64,000 bases of DNA from Bordetella parapertussis (GCA_945877235.1 CAMCRF010000005.1:1-64000); one strand, 5' to 3'; shown: positions 44,013 through 56,567, counted from the first letter of the stretch. Numbers and translations: made by a program. Notes: generated by a model from the letters alone, not told the origin.

Positions 44013-44095
44013 CCCAGTAAACCTCTTGTCATCTTGGGTGGCGACACTTTGGGATGGACGAATCCACCTCAACAACAAACCCCAAGGACAACACC

Positions 44096-46677
<2,582 letters not shown>

Positions 46678-46691
46678 GCGGACGTACGGGT

Positions 46692-48092
46692 CTATTCCCG
46701 CCCATACACATCCTCAAACCTCACAATATCGTCCTCACCCAGATAGTCGCCCGATTGAATCTCGATGATCTCCAAATCGTCTTGGCCTGGGTTCTCCAAT
46801 CGATGTTTGACCCCAAGCGGGATATAGGTGGACTCGTTACGAGCGAGCTCAAAAACGTCTTCGCCCCTTGTAACACGCGCATGACCCCGAACGACCACCC
46901 AGTGCTCTGCTCGCTGATGATGCAATTGCAGCGATAAGCTTGCACCGGGCCGAACCAGAATGCGCTTCACTTGAAATCCATCGCCTCGATCGAGGCTGTC
47001 GTACCACCCCCAAGGCCTAGAGACCTTGCGGTGCATGACCGCCTGAGGGCTCTGCCGTGACTCCAGCGCCGCAACAGCCTGGCGGACCTGCTCCGCCATA
47101 TCTTTTGGGGCAACCAAAAGCGCATCTGGGGTGTCAATGACCAACAGATTCTGCCCTCCCAGCACCACACTGAGGCGGTCTGGACTGTAAACATAAGACC
47201 CTTCGGATTCGATAAAGAGGCCTTGGCCATGGGCACGATTGCCGTTTTCGTCTGCTGGATCTAGCTCCGCAACCGCGGCCCAACTTCCCACATCGCTCCA
47301 GGCCAGGGGCAGGGGCTTCACTCGGATTGGGCTATGGTGTTCCATAACAGCGTAATCAATGCTTTGGGCGCGGCAAGCCTCCAGTGCCTCAGAATCCAGC
47401 CGAATATAGCCCTCAGCGCGTTGAGCATGCTCGATCGCAAGCTCGCAGCAGCGAAGAATATCTGGCGCATGTGCACGCAGAGCCTCAACAAGCGTTTGGG
47501 CGGTTACCAAAAAAATGCCAGCATTCCAGTAGACGTTGCCCTGAGCAATTAGGCTGCTAGCCTTCAATGCACTGGGTTTCTCAAGAAAGTTTGTCACGCG
47601 GTAGAGGCTTGAGTCGGAGGGCTCAACCTGAATGTAGCCATAGCCAGTCGCTGGGTGTGTGGGCTCAATACCAAAAGTCACGATCTCGCCGGCCCGCAAT
47701 TCTTGAGCTGCCTGCTGAACTGCAGTGCAGAAGCCTCCTGCATTGGGCATGAAATGGTCAGATGGGCAGAACAACAGGGGCTCATGGTCGTGGCCCTGGT
47801 GTATCGCCTCTAACGCTGCCATGCCCATGGCTGCTGCTGTGTTACGTGGCATCGGCTCAAGCAGAACCGAACCCTCGACCTCAGCAGCCTCGAGCTCGTC
47901 TCGCACCAAAAAGCGATGATCCTCCGCTGCGACACAGTAGACCCGCTTTGAGAGGGCCGAGACCCTTCGGAGCGTGGCCTGAAGTAGGCTCTGATTGCCC
48001 ACAATGGGCACGAACTGTTTAGGGTAAGACTTACGCGAGAGCGGCCAGAGTCTGGTGCCTGAACCGCCACAAAGGATGACTGGGATTACCAT
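46692..48092 (-). CDS. manC: Mannose-1-phosphate guanylyltransferase / mannose-6-phosphate isomerase
   Basis: A 466-residue bifunctional enzyme. The N-terminal nucleotidyltransferase has VILCGGSGTRLWPLSRKSYPKQF, PMPRNTAAAMGMAAL, LLFCPSDHFM and NFLEKPSALKA. The C-terminal cupin isomerase has SRPWGWYDSLDRG, GASLSLQLHHQRAEHWVVVRG and NESTYIPLGVKHRLENPG. It supplies GDP-mannose for surface glycans. I chose ATG at 48092 (MVIPVILCGG). It diverges from the CHASE2 cyclase gene with only 6 bases between the two starts. It converges on kdsA with a 14-base gap. Confidence 0.95.
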   Translation of the reverse strand: MVIPVILCGGSGTRLWPLSRKSYPKQFVPIVGNQSLLQATLRRVSALSKRVYCVAAEDHRFLVRDELEAAEVEGSVLLEPMPRNTAAAMGMAALEAIHQGHDHEPLLFCPSDHFMPNAGGFCTAVQQAAQELRAGEIVTFGIEPTHPATGYGYIQVEPSDSSLYRVTNFLEKPSALKASSLIAQGNVYWNAGIFLVTAQTLVEALRAHAPDILRCCELAIEHAQRAEGYIRLDSEALEACRAQSIDYAVMEHHSPIRVKPLPLAWSDVGSWAAVAELDPADENGNRAHGQGLFIESEGSYVYSPDRLSVVLGGQNLLVIDTPDALLVAPKDMAEQVRQAVAALESRQSPQAVMHRKVSRPWGWYDSLDRGDGFQVKRILVRPGASLSLQLHHQRAEHWVVVRGHARVTRGEDVFELARNESTYIPLGVKHRLENPGQDDLEIIEIQSGDYLGEDDIVRFEDVYGRE

Positions 48093-48098
48093 GATCAG

Positions 48099-50000
48099 AT
48101 GAGTATAGCGATTGGCGTCACTCACCTTCTTTCTCGCTCGCGCAACCAGCTTCGATTTGTAGCGATTGGACTTGCTATTACGGCTGGGCTCTGGGCCTAT
48201 GAGGTCATAGGCCCAGCCACTCGGGGAGAGCCCGCCACGCCCTCCCTAGCCCTGAGCCTCGAGCTTACGCTCAGAGACGCTGCCCTTCGTCATCTCAGTC
48301 GTAAACTGGAGAACCCCTCAGTTGCGCTCATCGATATTGACGAGCAAAGCCTAGCAGCGCTTGGCCCCTGGCCTTGGCCAAGAGGCCGATTGGCCGAATT
48401 GGTCGAAGCAAGCATTGCCGATGGAAAAGCCCGAATTACGGTACTCGACATGGTGCTGCCCGTGCCCGGCGAACCAGAGGGTGATGCCCGACTCGTAGCC
48501 CTCGCTCAGGCGCGCAAATTGGTGCTCGCAGAGGTTCTAGACTATGTGCCTCGCGATCCGTCACTATCGTTTGGCACGCTCGCACCCTTCAACCCTGCCC
48601 ATCTACCAAGCGGCCCTATACCCCAAGCAAGCGGCTACCTGGCGAATCACGCTGGCCTGAGCCAAGCGGCCCCGTGTGTTGGCAACATTGGGTTTATGCC
48701 CGATCCCGATGGGCGACTGCGCAGGCTACCTCTATTCACGCAGTTCGATCCCCTAGGACGTGAGGAGCGTCGAGTCCGCCCTACGCTTGCTGTCGCGGCC
48801 CTTCAATGCTTAGGGCAAGCAACATGGGCTGAGACCCTCCCAGACCAGTACCGGGCGATGCAATGGCCCTTGCGTTTTCGAATATCTGACGAGAGTTGGC
48901 CTGTCATCCCAGCGCGTGTGCTGCTAGAGGACCCAGTTCAAGCAGCCCAAGTGTTGCAAGGCCGTATTGCACTGATTGGGTCATCCGCGTTAGGCCTTAC
49001 CGACCGCGCCTCTACTCCACTTGCGGCTATGGTGAGCGGCATGACCATTCACGCTCAGCTCTTGGAAGAGCTCCAAGAGGAACCGTCTCAGACGCTGATA
49101 CCGCCGATTGCGCTCGCGCTTCAGCTACTTTTAGTGGCGGGATTCGCTGGGGCACTTGTTCGTTCCCGAACTGCCAAGCATCTTATCCTCGCGGGCCTAG
49201 GTCTCATCGTCGGCTGGACTGCACTGATCACATTCGGCGCAAGCATGGGGAGCCCCGCGCCGCTAACCGCAGGCCTATGGTCAATTGTGGTGTTGATATG
49301 TGGACTCGCGCCCATGGAGTGGCTGGCGGACCGAGCACGCGCTCACAACATCAGTCGTGTACTCTCGCGCTACGTTACGCCGCCGATATTGAAGGCCATC
49401 ATCGCTGAGCCCACCCAAGACCCGCTGCGCCCAAGATCGGCCCAAATCACGGTTCTCACCCTCGATATGGTCAATTATTCCAGTCACACGGCGGCGCTCA
49501 ATCTCGACGATGCGGCACGGCTTACCCGCCAGTTCCTTACTGCCATGACTGATCCAATCTGGGCTGAAGCAGGCACGCTCGATCGGTATACCGGTGACGG
49601 GCTGGTGGCATTTTGGGGAGCCCCTCTTGACCAACCAGATCAGATTCAGCGCGCAGCTCGTGCGGCACGAGGTCTGCGAAGGGCACTGGGGCCCCTAAAC
49701 GACATGTTGTTCGCGCAAGGTATGCCGCCTGTCGATATTCGTATTGGCATTGCCAGCGGTGAGGCCTTGGTCGGTGATATGGGCACAGACCACAGGGCAC
49801 ACTACACTGCAGTCGGAGCTTGCATTAACCTCGCCTCGCGACTAGAGGCTCTCGGAAAAGAGCTTGGTCAGAACAATCTCGTGTCACAAGAAATAGCGCT
49901 AAGTTTGGCTGCAGGGGAAACCGAAGCCCTTGGCTCTTATGACATCAAAGGTTTTGGACCTACCTCGGTCTTCATGCTGTCGATCAGCGCGGGATCATAG
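48099..50000 (+). CDS. CHASE2-domain adenylate/guanylate cyclase
   Basis: A 633-residue membrane receptor cyclase. One N-terminal helix (residues 17-35), an extracytoplasmic CHASE2 domain (about 45-330, with VALIDIDEQSLAALGPWPWPR and LIGSSALGLTDRAST), three transmembrane helices (about 335-410), then a class III cyclase domain (about 445-625). That domain has the metal aspartates in LTLDMVNYSS and YTGDGLVAFWGAP and the IGIASGEALVGDMG segment. It would make cAMP or cGMP in response to an external signal. The last 17 bases overlap the convergent S41 gene. TACCAT ends six bases before its ATG. Confidence 0.93.
   Translation: MSIAIGVTHLLSRSRNQLRFVAIGLAITAGLWAYEVIGPATRGEPATPSLALSLELTLRDAALRHLSRKLENPSVALIDIDEQSLAALGPWPWPRGRLAELVEASIADGKARITVLDMVLPVPGEPEGDARLVALAQARKLVLAEVLDYVPRDPSLSFGTLAPFNPAHLPSGPIPQASGYLANHAGLSQAAPCVGNIGFMPDPDGRLRRLPLFTQFDPLGREERRVRPTLAVAALQCLGQATWAETLPDQYRAMQWPLRFRISDESWPVIPARVLLEDPVQAAQVLQGRIALIGSSALGLTDRASTPLAAMVSGMTIHAQLLEELQEEPSQTLIPPIALALQLLLVAGFAGALVRSRTAKHLILAGLGLIVGWTALITFGASMGSPAPLTAGLWSIVVLICGLAPMEWLADRARAHNISRVLSRYVTPPILKAIIAEPTQDPLRPRSAQITVLTLDMVNYSSHTAALNLDDAARLTRQFLTAMTDPIWAEAGTLDRYTGDGLVAFWGAPLDQPDQIQRAARAARGLRRALGPLNDMLFAQGMPPVDIRIGIASGEALVGDMGTDHRAHYTAVGACINLASRLEALGKELGQNNLVSQEIALSLAAGETEALGSYDIKGFGPTSVFMLSISAGS
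48102..48107 (-). promoter_or_regulatory. Candidate -10 element for manC inside the cyclase gene
   Basis: A near-perfect TATACT on the minus strand ends nine bases before the manC ATG and lies in the first codons of the divergent cyclase gene. No clear -35. It predicts a 2-3-base leader. Confidence 0.4.
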
Positions 50001-51396
50001 CCGGCCGCTCTCCCGGAGGAAGCTGGTGGGTTTCGAGCCGCTCAACAGGTCGCATCATCTTGGCAAAACTAAGGGGCTGGGATGCCTGACTGCCTGCAGG
50101 GCACAGTCCCGTATCTGCGTGGTGTAAGGCCGCGGCAAAAAGCGATTCAGCTGGATCGCCCTGCGATCGACTGAGGTCGTCAGCCACTCGACACTGCGGC
50201 TCGAACCCGTTGAAGTATCGCCCCTCGCCTCTGGCATTGAGCGACTCAAAAGCAACGATACTAAAGGTACTGCCACAATGGTCCGTTGGAAGAAACCCAA
50301 TAGGCTTACCGCAACTCGTATCGCCAATCACCACCGTTTGAACGCCAGCCCCTCGCAGCCCATTCACCAACTGTTCGCTCGCTGAGCATGTGCGCTGCCC
50401 AGCCAAAATGTAGGCACGATCGACGCCCCGCCAGTTATATGGAAAAGTAAATAAATAGGTCTGATTCAGGCCTGTGTTCTTGGTGTTGTAAACCAGTCGT
50501 GCATACGGCAAACCCACCTTCCGAATACCACCGATGTAAGAGGCCAGTTTCCCTCCTGTTGATACGAGACCGCCAGGGTTGTAGCGTAGGTCAATAACAA
50601 GGTCATCGACCTCCTCTCGATCGAACTGACGAAAGGCTATCTCGAACTCGGGCTCAGCCTGACTGAGAAAGCTCTGCACTTGCAAATAGCCCACCCTGCG
50701 ACCCATCGCTGAGAGGCGAACAGCTGCCCCCTGCACGGGCAACACCGAATAAACCTCTCCCACCAGCGTTCGGCGATATGCCTGCCCATTGCGTTCAGCA
50801 TCTACCTGAAGCTGTTCACCCTCAGCTGCGGGGACCAAAACCCCGAAGTCATTGTTTGCGATTAGGTCTCGCGCTGGCTTGCCGTTCAAACTTATGATTC
50901 GGTCCCCTCGGGCCACACCCGCACGATCGGCCGGTGAGCTGGGCTCTACATAGCGGACGATGAGGGGGCGATCTGGAAACCCAAGCACTTCAAAACCCGC
51001 AACGGCCAGTCCGTAGCCCAAGGTCTTTCCCTCACCGTAATATTGGTTAAAGCCTGCCGTCGTTCCAAACCCGCTGTAGCGGTCTGCTGGAAACTCGGCA
51101 TTACCCAAGAACTTGAGCTTCTCAAAGTATGCTTCAAGACTCTCGACGCCATCGGGCGCGGGGTTCGGTGAGAGATCAGCCCAAAAGTAGCGGTCACGGA
51201 AATGCGCCCGCAACCAATCCTGTTGCTCACCCAGACCACAGCTGGCAACGGGGGAGGGTGAGGGTTGTGCGTCAGCGCCGCCACTTGGGCCCGACCCACC
51301 TCCACAACCTGAGAGCAGGGCAAGAAAAAGAATGAGAGCGGCAGCGAGCCAGGCTGAACTGCGCCTAACTGCCCCAGACACACTCAAAACACCCAT
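49984..51396 (-). CDS. S41 family C-terminal-processing-type peptidase lipoprotein
   Basis: A 470-residue lipoprotein: signal LAAALILFLALLSGC (Cys31), Gly/Ser/Pro linker, an N-terminal helical part, a PDZ domain around residues 140-220 (IVRYVEPSSPADRAGVARGDRIISLNG), and an S41 catalytic core. The core has VGYLQVQSF, DLVIDLRYNPGG, the Ser in RTCSASEQLVNGLRGAG and the Lys in GDTSCGKPIGF. It is probably periplasmic or on the outer membrane. The start overlaps the RTX metalloprotease stop by 13 bases, so it is the last gene of the long operon. Confidence 0.9.
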   Translation of the reverse strand: MGVLSVSGAVRRSSAWLAAALILFLALLSGCGGGSGPSGGADAQPSPSPVASCGLGEQQDWLRAHFRDRYFWADLSPNPAPDGVESLEAYFEKLKFLGNAEFPADRYSGFGTTAGFNQYYGEGKTLGYGLAVAGFEVLGFPDRPLIVRYVEPSSPADRAGVARGDRIISLNGKPARDLIANNDFGVLVPAAEGEQLQVDAERNGQAYRRTLVGEVYSVLPVQGAAVRLSAMGRRVGYLQVQSFLSQAEPEFEIAFRQFDREEVDDLVIDLRYNPGGLVSTGGKLASYIGGIRKVGLPYARLVYNTKNTGLNQTYLFTFPYNWRGVDRAYILAGQRTCSASEQLVNGLRGAGVQTVVIGDTSCGKPIGFLPTDHCGSTFSIVAFESLNARGEGRYFNGFEPQCRVADDLSRSQGDPAESLFAAALHHADTGLCPAGSQASQPLSFAKMMRPVERLETHQLPPGERPAMIPR

Positions 51397-52500
51397 ATGT
51401 CGGAGTAGCTGAAGCTTCCACTGGTCAGGGTGATCTCGTAGACAGGCTGATTACCGAGGTAGAGCGTCTGTCCGTCGAACCGGAAGTTCGCATCGAAGTC
51501 CTCCTGCGAGAGAGGTCCCTTGGTCAGTCCGGAAAAAAGCCTGCTATCGAGTCCAATCAAATCTTCATCTGGATTGAAGTCGAGAATGCGATCTGGAGTG
51601 GTGACAGACTTCTCATCAAACCAAAAGACATCGGCACCTGCACCGCCCGTTAGAGACGTTCCGAACCCATTGCCGGACAGAATGTTGGTCTGGTCATCTC
51701 CCACCAGACGAATCGCGCTGGAACCAGCCGCGAAGAAATGTTCAATGTCCGCAGTAAGCTCAGCCTCAGCCGTGCGTGACCAGTCCACCGTTGTGGTGAG
51801 GGAGTCGCCAAGGCGGGTACCTGATAATTCGACAGCGGCAACCGCCGCAGCCTTCATTTGAGCCGTGCTCACCTTATCAGTAGTCGTCGCATCGACCTGC
51901 GAAAACCAAGCGCGCACCGATGCAAACAACAGCGCGTTACTTGCCGTTCCGTACTCGTTCGCAGAATCGAGCAGGCTGACCTGTTGCGAGAACTGGGTTG
52001 CAACGGTCTGCTTGGCCTGCACCACCAACCGATCTGCGGCCTGCGCACCGTCCAGAATTTGAATCACGGACTCGGATCGCGCCTGACCAATTCCAACCTG
52101 GTCCGCACGCGCATTAATGATCCCAGTCCAGTAGTTCAATCCCTCCTGATCTGGGGCCCGATTAAAGAGGTTCTGATAAACCCGTGTTAAGAACTCCTGC
52201 ACCGTTCCGCCGGTGCCATACAAGTCCACATATTCCTTCTGTTGGAGGTTTCCAAAGGCTGCCACCATGCCAGTCTGGCTCCCCTTGAACTCCCTTTCGA
52301 GCGTGTTCACCCAGTAGACGCTTCCAGCGTAGTCGGCCGGGCGCCCGTAGTAGGCAATATAGAACTGCTGCAACCGAAGAAAAATATCTCGCTCAAGTAC
52401 AGACACATCCACCCCCGCGGGTGGCGTCTCCGCAAGCTCAATGACGCGATCTCCAACCTGATTCAGAACATATCGGTCGTAGCCAGCCCCGCCGCTCATC
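51384..52500 (-). repeat. Duplicated C-terminal module, copy 1
   Basis: The last about 370 codons (RTX end, DUF4214, linker, secretion signal) are strongly similar, at DNA level too, to those of the metalloprotease gene at 60955-62075. For example both carry the identical run for ADVFWFDEKSVTTPDRILDF. This points to a gene duplication or domain exchange within the locus. Confidence 0.85.
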
Positions 52501-55214
52501 TCATCTGCGCCACCCCCGCCATCGAGTAGATCGTTACCGAGCCCTCCTACGAGTCGCTCGTCAATCGATGTGCCGATGAGGTGATCTGCCGCTTCGGTTC
52601 CCGAGAGGAGTGCATTGATGCCATCGCCTTGAACCTTGTTGAGGCCACTGCCTTGGGTGAGTTCCATCACGTCTTTGCCATTGTCAAAGACGAGTTTCTC
52701 GATGTTGTAAAGCTTGCCCTTAAAGGGGGCGCTTGCTCGCGATACGGACTCGACAAGGATGGCCCCATCTTCAGCTTCTGTAATCAGATAATCGGTTCGC
52801 TTGGACGTGCCCAGACGCAGGGTGTCCGCTCCACCGAGGCCGTCAATGGTAATCACAGCCGCCCATTGAATCGTCCAGGTATCGTCGCCTTCTGTTCCAA
52901 AGTAGGTGCTCATAGTCTGTGACGTAGATCCTTTCATCAGGCCATCGGCAATCAGTTGCGTCATGATGTTAGCGGAACCAACGGAGGACTTCGAAGTGAC
53001 TTCTCCGAGCGCATCGCGCAATGTGGTGAGGTCAGTTGTGCTGAAGTCGAGTGTCTCGGTGAAGTGCTTTGCAACCGTGACTTGATTCTGAAACAGCTTG
53101 ACGGTGCCTCCCCACACGGGGTCATCGATTGGCTTTCTTGCGAGAACGCCAAAGTAAGCATGAATCACTTCACCCCGAGAGCCTCCGTCATCGAGCGCGC
53201 GCTTGATGTCCAAAACTGCAGCATCTCTCGTTGCAGCGCTTACATCCTCTCCGAATGTATTTTCGACAAGGCGCTCGGCAAACGCCAGATGAGACAGGCC
53301 AATGGGATAGGTGTTGGTGAACTCTGGATTGACCACCAGTGCATCGACAATCTGCTTTACGGAATAGCCCGAACGAGACAAGGCTGCGAGCTGATTCATG
53401 TGCGTCACACCAGGCGCCGCCTGAAGCGTCACGACGAAATACAGATAGAGATCAGCGGGCAGGTCCGAGTAGGAATCGTGACTCGATGTCTGGAGCGAGA
53501 TGGCCTTGTTGTCAAAGACCAGCGACTCCACACCAGAGAGCGTTATGAACCCCTTGACACCCCCAATAGACTCGAGGGTAAGCGAGCCAGAAGACATGGC
53601 CAAGGAATACTCGGAGGCATCCGCAGAGAAGATGACCGTGTCGTATCCCGCGCCGCCGTCCACCCAATCATTCCCAGATAACGCCCAAAACCGATTATCC
53701 AGCGCATTTCCAATGAGCACATCATCAAAGACAGTGCCCTTTGCGTTCTCAATCTGTGTATCTACTCCCAACGCAATGTTTTGAGATCCGGCACGCCCTG
53801 AGGAAGTCATACCGACACTGGATAACGCACCCGCATTGAGGTCCAGATACACACCTACAGGTGACCAACTCGCGTCGAGGGTGTCCGTGCCGCCATGATC
53901 GACGATAGTCATCCGGGCATCAAAACTAGAGGGTTTAAGCAGATAGGTGTCGTCTGCAGTTTGAACGGACTTTGCGCCATAGAGGTGCTGCAGGGCAGCC
54001 CAGTCCAAAGGGCCCCAAGTCGACCGAAACAGACCATCCTGGGAGTCGATCGTCGCCATAACGGTCATGGCTCTGCTGTTGTATAACTCCAATGACTGCA
54101 CAGCCCATTGATCTGCAGCATCGATATTGCGCGGATGCCTCAGGCCAAGCGCGTGCCCAATTTCGTGTAACAGCGCCTCATAGCCCTCAGACCCGACTCT
54201 GATGTCCAACATAGAGTCGACGTCCATGAGGATATCGCCAGCCTCACTTCCAGCCCCTGTGGTGCCTGGAAGAATCGTGTAACCCTTCGTGTCAGCCTGT
54301 TGAGTCACGCCAAACCGAATTTGCCCCTGAGTCGCCCCGGACTCAGTGATCTCCTGAAAGGTCAAGCCAACGATTGTGCTGGTCTTGGCAAATATGTCAC
54401 GCACAAGCGCCTTTTCGTCTTCGGAAAACACGCGAAATCCAGGCGCGTTGGCATCTGTGCCAGAAGTTGCCAAGGTCATGAAGCTAAAGGTGATCGTCTG
54501 CGCTGAACCAAGCGGCAAAGACGTGTCATGCCGAAAACTTGCCCCAGCGGCAATGGTCTGTTGCGCAGTCAGCTCTGGCGTGACCAGATCGCTGAGAGCC
54601 AGAGTCGAGACGTACTTCCAGCCTTCGCTGTAAAACCGCAAGGCCTCAACATGCTCAAGTTCATATCGCAGGTAAGGTACCCAAGACGGAAGGCCTGCCT
54701 TCGTCTCGACGACGGCCCTCAGACCATCCGCGGAGACAGTGATGTTTAAGTCATCACGCGTGTAAAAAACCTGACGTCCATTCACCCAAAAATCGGCGAT
54801 GTTGACAACGTCGTAGCCCTTGCCGCCGTTGAAGTAGTCTCGCCCAGCGAACAAGTAAACCGACTCGCTGAGGTCTGATCCAATGACGGTGTTGGAGTAC
54901 CCGTTCCCATGGAAGCTAGAAAACTTGCCGATGAGGGTGTCGCGTCCACCCCAACCGTCCTCAGCCCACCCCTCTGCAAAATTCACTACCGTTGCACCAG
55001 GCGAATTCCAGAACGCAACGCTTAGCGTTCTTCCGGTCTCCCCCGGGTAAACAAGCTGCTCTATGACGTCATTGCCGGGTCCACCTACGACGGTGCCCTG
55101 ATACAAAGAGATGTGATCATCTCCCTCCTCACCCCATATTGTGTTCCAGTTGTTTCGCTCAGACTCTGGCTGAACGTAACGATCTTTATCTTTCGTAAGT
55201 CGAAGGTCAGCCAT
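51384..55214 (-). CDS. RTX-type M10 (serralysin-like) metalloprotease with DUF4214 domains, likely type I secreted
   Basis: A 1276-residue protein without a signal peptide. It starts with an RTX/calcium-like solenoid (residues 20-140: GEEGDDHISL, GGPGNDVIEQ, NGGKGYDVV). A metzincin domain follows with HEIGHALGLRHP at 350-361 and Met-turn TVMATI near 384-389. Next come GNDWVDGGAGYDTV repeats, a DUF4214-like helical region (about 585-740), a second RTX block (LVGGLGNDLLDGGGGADEMSGGAGYD near 890-920), a canonical DUF4214 domain (LQQFYIAYYGRPADYAGSVYW), and a C-terminal RTX/secretion end SYSDIWVF. The missing signal and hydrophobic C-terminus imply type I export; no ABC exporter is in the window. 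It lies 9 bases after DUF1501. Confidence 0.9.
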   Translation of the reverse strand: MADLRLTKDKDRYVQPESERNNWNTIWGEEGDDHISLYQGTVVGGPGNDVIEQLVYPGETGRTLSVAFWNSPGATVVNFAEGWAEDGWGGRDTLIGKFSSFHGNGYSNTVIGSDLSESVYLFAGRDYFNGGKGYDVVNIADFWVNGRQVFYTRDDLNITVSADGLRAVVETKAGLPSWVPYLRYELEHVEALRFYSEGWKYVSTLALSDLVTPELTAQQTIAAGASFRHDTSLPLGSAQTITFSFMTLATSGTDANAPGFRVFSEDEKALVRDIFAKTSTIVGLTFQEITESGATQGQIRFGVTQQADTKGYTILPGTTGAGSEAGDILMDVDSMLDIRVGSEGYEALLHEIGHALGLRHPRNIDAADQWAVQSLELYNSRAMTVMATIDSQDGLFRSTWGPLDWAALQHLYGAKSVQTADDTYLLKPSSFDARMTIVDHGGTDTLDASWSPVGVYLDLNAGALSSVGMTSSGRAGSQNIALGVDTQIENAKGTVFDDVLIGNALDNRFWALSGNDWVDGGAGYDTVIFSADASEYSLAMSSGSLTLESIGGVKGFITLSGVESLVFDNKAISLQTSSHDSYSDLPADLYLYFVVTLQAAPGVTHMNQLAALSRSGYSVKQIVDALVVNPEFTNTYPIGLSHLAFAERLVENTFGEDVSAATRDAAVLDIKRALDDGGSRGEVIHAYFGVLARKPIDDPVWGGTVKLFQNQVTVAKHFTETLDFSTTDLTTLRDALGEVTSKSSVGSANIMTQLIADGLMKGSTSQTMSTYFGTEGDDTWTIQWAAVITIDGLGGADTLRLGTSKRTDYLITEAEDGAILVESVSRASAPFKGKLYNIEKLVFDNGKDVMELTQGSGLNKVQGDGINALLSGTEAADHLIGTSIDERLVGGLGNDLLDGGGGADEMSGGAGYDRYVLNQVGDRVIELAETPPAGVDVSVLERDIFLRLQQFYIAYYGRPADYAGSVYWVNTLEREFKGSQTGMVAAFGNLQQKEYVDLYGTGGTVQEFLTRVYQNLFNRAPDQEGLNYWTGIINARADQVGIGQARSESVIQILDGAQAADRLVVQAKQTVATQFSQQVSLLDSANEYGTASNALLFASVRAWFSQVDATTTDKVSTAQMKAAAVAAVELSGTRLGDSLTTTVDWSRTAEAELTADIEHFFAAGSSAIRLVGDDQTNILSGNGFGTSLTGGAGADVFWFDEKSVTTPDRILDFNPDEDLIGLDSRLFSGLTKGPLSQEDFDANFRFDGQTLYLGNQPVYEITLTSGSFSYSDIWVF

Positions 55215-55223
55215 AGGGGGCGG

Positions 55224-56567
55224 TTAGGCTCTCAGAAATGGAATCGTGTGGGCGCTAAAGTGCTTGAGGTTCGGAAACACGTTTAACGTCTGACTCGCCC
55301 CTAAGCCGAGCCAGCCCATTAATGTCGCTCCCACCTGGTCGGCGCTGATGGTGGGAACAAATCGACCGTTCTTTTCGGAATCGCCATCATCAACGCCGCC
55401 AGGAATAAGCGGGGGAAAACGACCATGCACCTGCCCGCCCTGAACCGCGGGTCCCATAACCATCCAATGGGTTCCCCATGCATGCTCAGAACCGCCACCT
55501 GAGCCCGGTCGGAGTGTTCGTCCAAACTCAGTCATGACCATAACCATGACCTTGTCGCTCATTCCGTTTGCTCGGAGTGTGGTGTCTAACGCACCCAATG
55601 CTTTGTCGAGCACGGACAAGAGTGTGTCCTGCGACTGCTCACCTGTTCCGCGCTGCGAGGTGTGGGTGTCAAAGCCTCCGTGTGTGAGGAAAAACACCTG
55701 TCGCTGCATACCAAAACTCGGCATGACGGGTAGCACGCGCGCAACGAACTGGAGCTGCCCCGGGAACCAACCCGATCCAAAATCTGCCGTGGGCTCTGCA
55801 GTCATCTGACGGGCTTGGGCAAACATGACAGAGTCGGCAACGGCATCGTTAAGCGAATTCGCATAAATGCGCTCGTAGTCGTTTGCAAACTGCCACTTGG
55901 CCATACGCTTTACGGACTGGGTAATAACGTCGTTGTCCTGCGTGAGATTAGAGCGCCCCCACCAGGCATTTCCGCCATTGGTCACAATGGAGACGGAGGA
56001 CCGTCTTCCCTGCACGAGCGTACGATTATTCGAGAGCGCGACTGCTGCCACGCGGTGCTTCATAGCGGCAGGTAGGGACTCAAGAGCCCGCCCCGCCCAG
56101 CCACTGGTGTCGTCACTGGCACCTTGCACAAACCCAGCTTGGTCATTGTGAGAGAGCAGCCCAATAGGAAGGCGTACAGCGTTAGCCTTTACTTGTGCAG
56201 CTGTAGCAGGCTCGATGAGGGCCCCCACATTACTCAGAAATGCAAGGCGTTGTTGGTTGTAAAGTGACGCCACTTGAGTCATTGCTGGGTGCACAGCGAA
56301 ACTATGGCCGACTGAAGTACCGTTTAAGCGAATGAGACTGTCTTTGGGAAGCGCAAGCACAGAGGTTCGCGCGCGCTCATAGTCCGCATAAGCGCCATCG
56401 ACGGGTATGAGCATGTTGTGCCCATCATTTCCCCCTGCTAGATCAATAACGACCAGCGCCCGGTAGTCTGCCGCCTGGGCCCCTGGCGATAAAAACGACA
56501 ATGCACCCAGACCAGAGACCAGTCCCGTGGCAGCACCTGCAGCACCCAAAAAATGTCTTCTTTTCAT
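55224..56567 (-). CDS. DUF1501 domain protein, Tat-type signal
   Basis: A 447-residue protein starting MKRRHFLGAAGAATGLVSGLGAL, a twin-arginine-like signal, followed by the DUF1501 pattern LVVIDLAGGNDGHNMLIPVD, QVFFLTHGGFDTHTSQ, VMVMVMTEFGRTLRPGSGGGSEHAWGTHW. DUF1501 is alkaline-phosphatase/sulfatase-fold-like and of unknown function. It nearly always follows a DUF1800 gene, as here, where its ATG shares one base with the DUF1800 stop (TAATG). Export through Tat suggests it folds with a cofactor or metal in the cytoplasm. Confidence 0.9.
   Translation of the reverse strand: MKRRHFLGAAGAATGLVSGLGALSFLSPGAQAADYRALVVIDLAGGNDGHNMLIPVDGAYADYERARTSVLALPKDSLIRLNGTSVGHSFAVHPAMTQVASLYNQQRLAFLSNVGALIEPATAAQVKANAVRLPIGLLSHNDQAGFVQGASDDTSGWAGRALESLPAAMKHRVAAVALSNNRTLVQGRRSSVSIVTNGGNAWWGRSNLTQDNDVITQSVKRMAKWQFANDYERIYANSLNDAVADSVMFAQARQMTAEPTADFGSGWFPGQLQFVARVLPVMPSFGMQRQVFFLTHGGFDTHTSQRGTGEQSQDTLLSVLDKALGALDTTLRANGMSDKVMVMVMTEFGRTLRPGSGGGSEHAWGTHWMVMGPAVQGGQVHGRFPPLIPGGVDDGDSEKNGRFVPTISADQVGATLMGWLGLGASQTLNVFPNLKHFSAHTIPFLRA

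Noticed and set aside
46678..46691. Bidirectional terminator between kdsA and manC
   Set aside because: Only a 4-bp CGGG/CCCG pairing is visible and there is no T-run.
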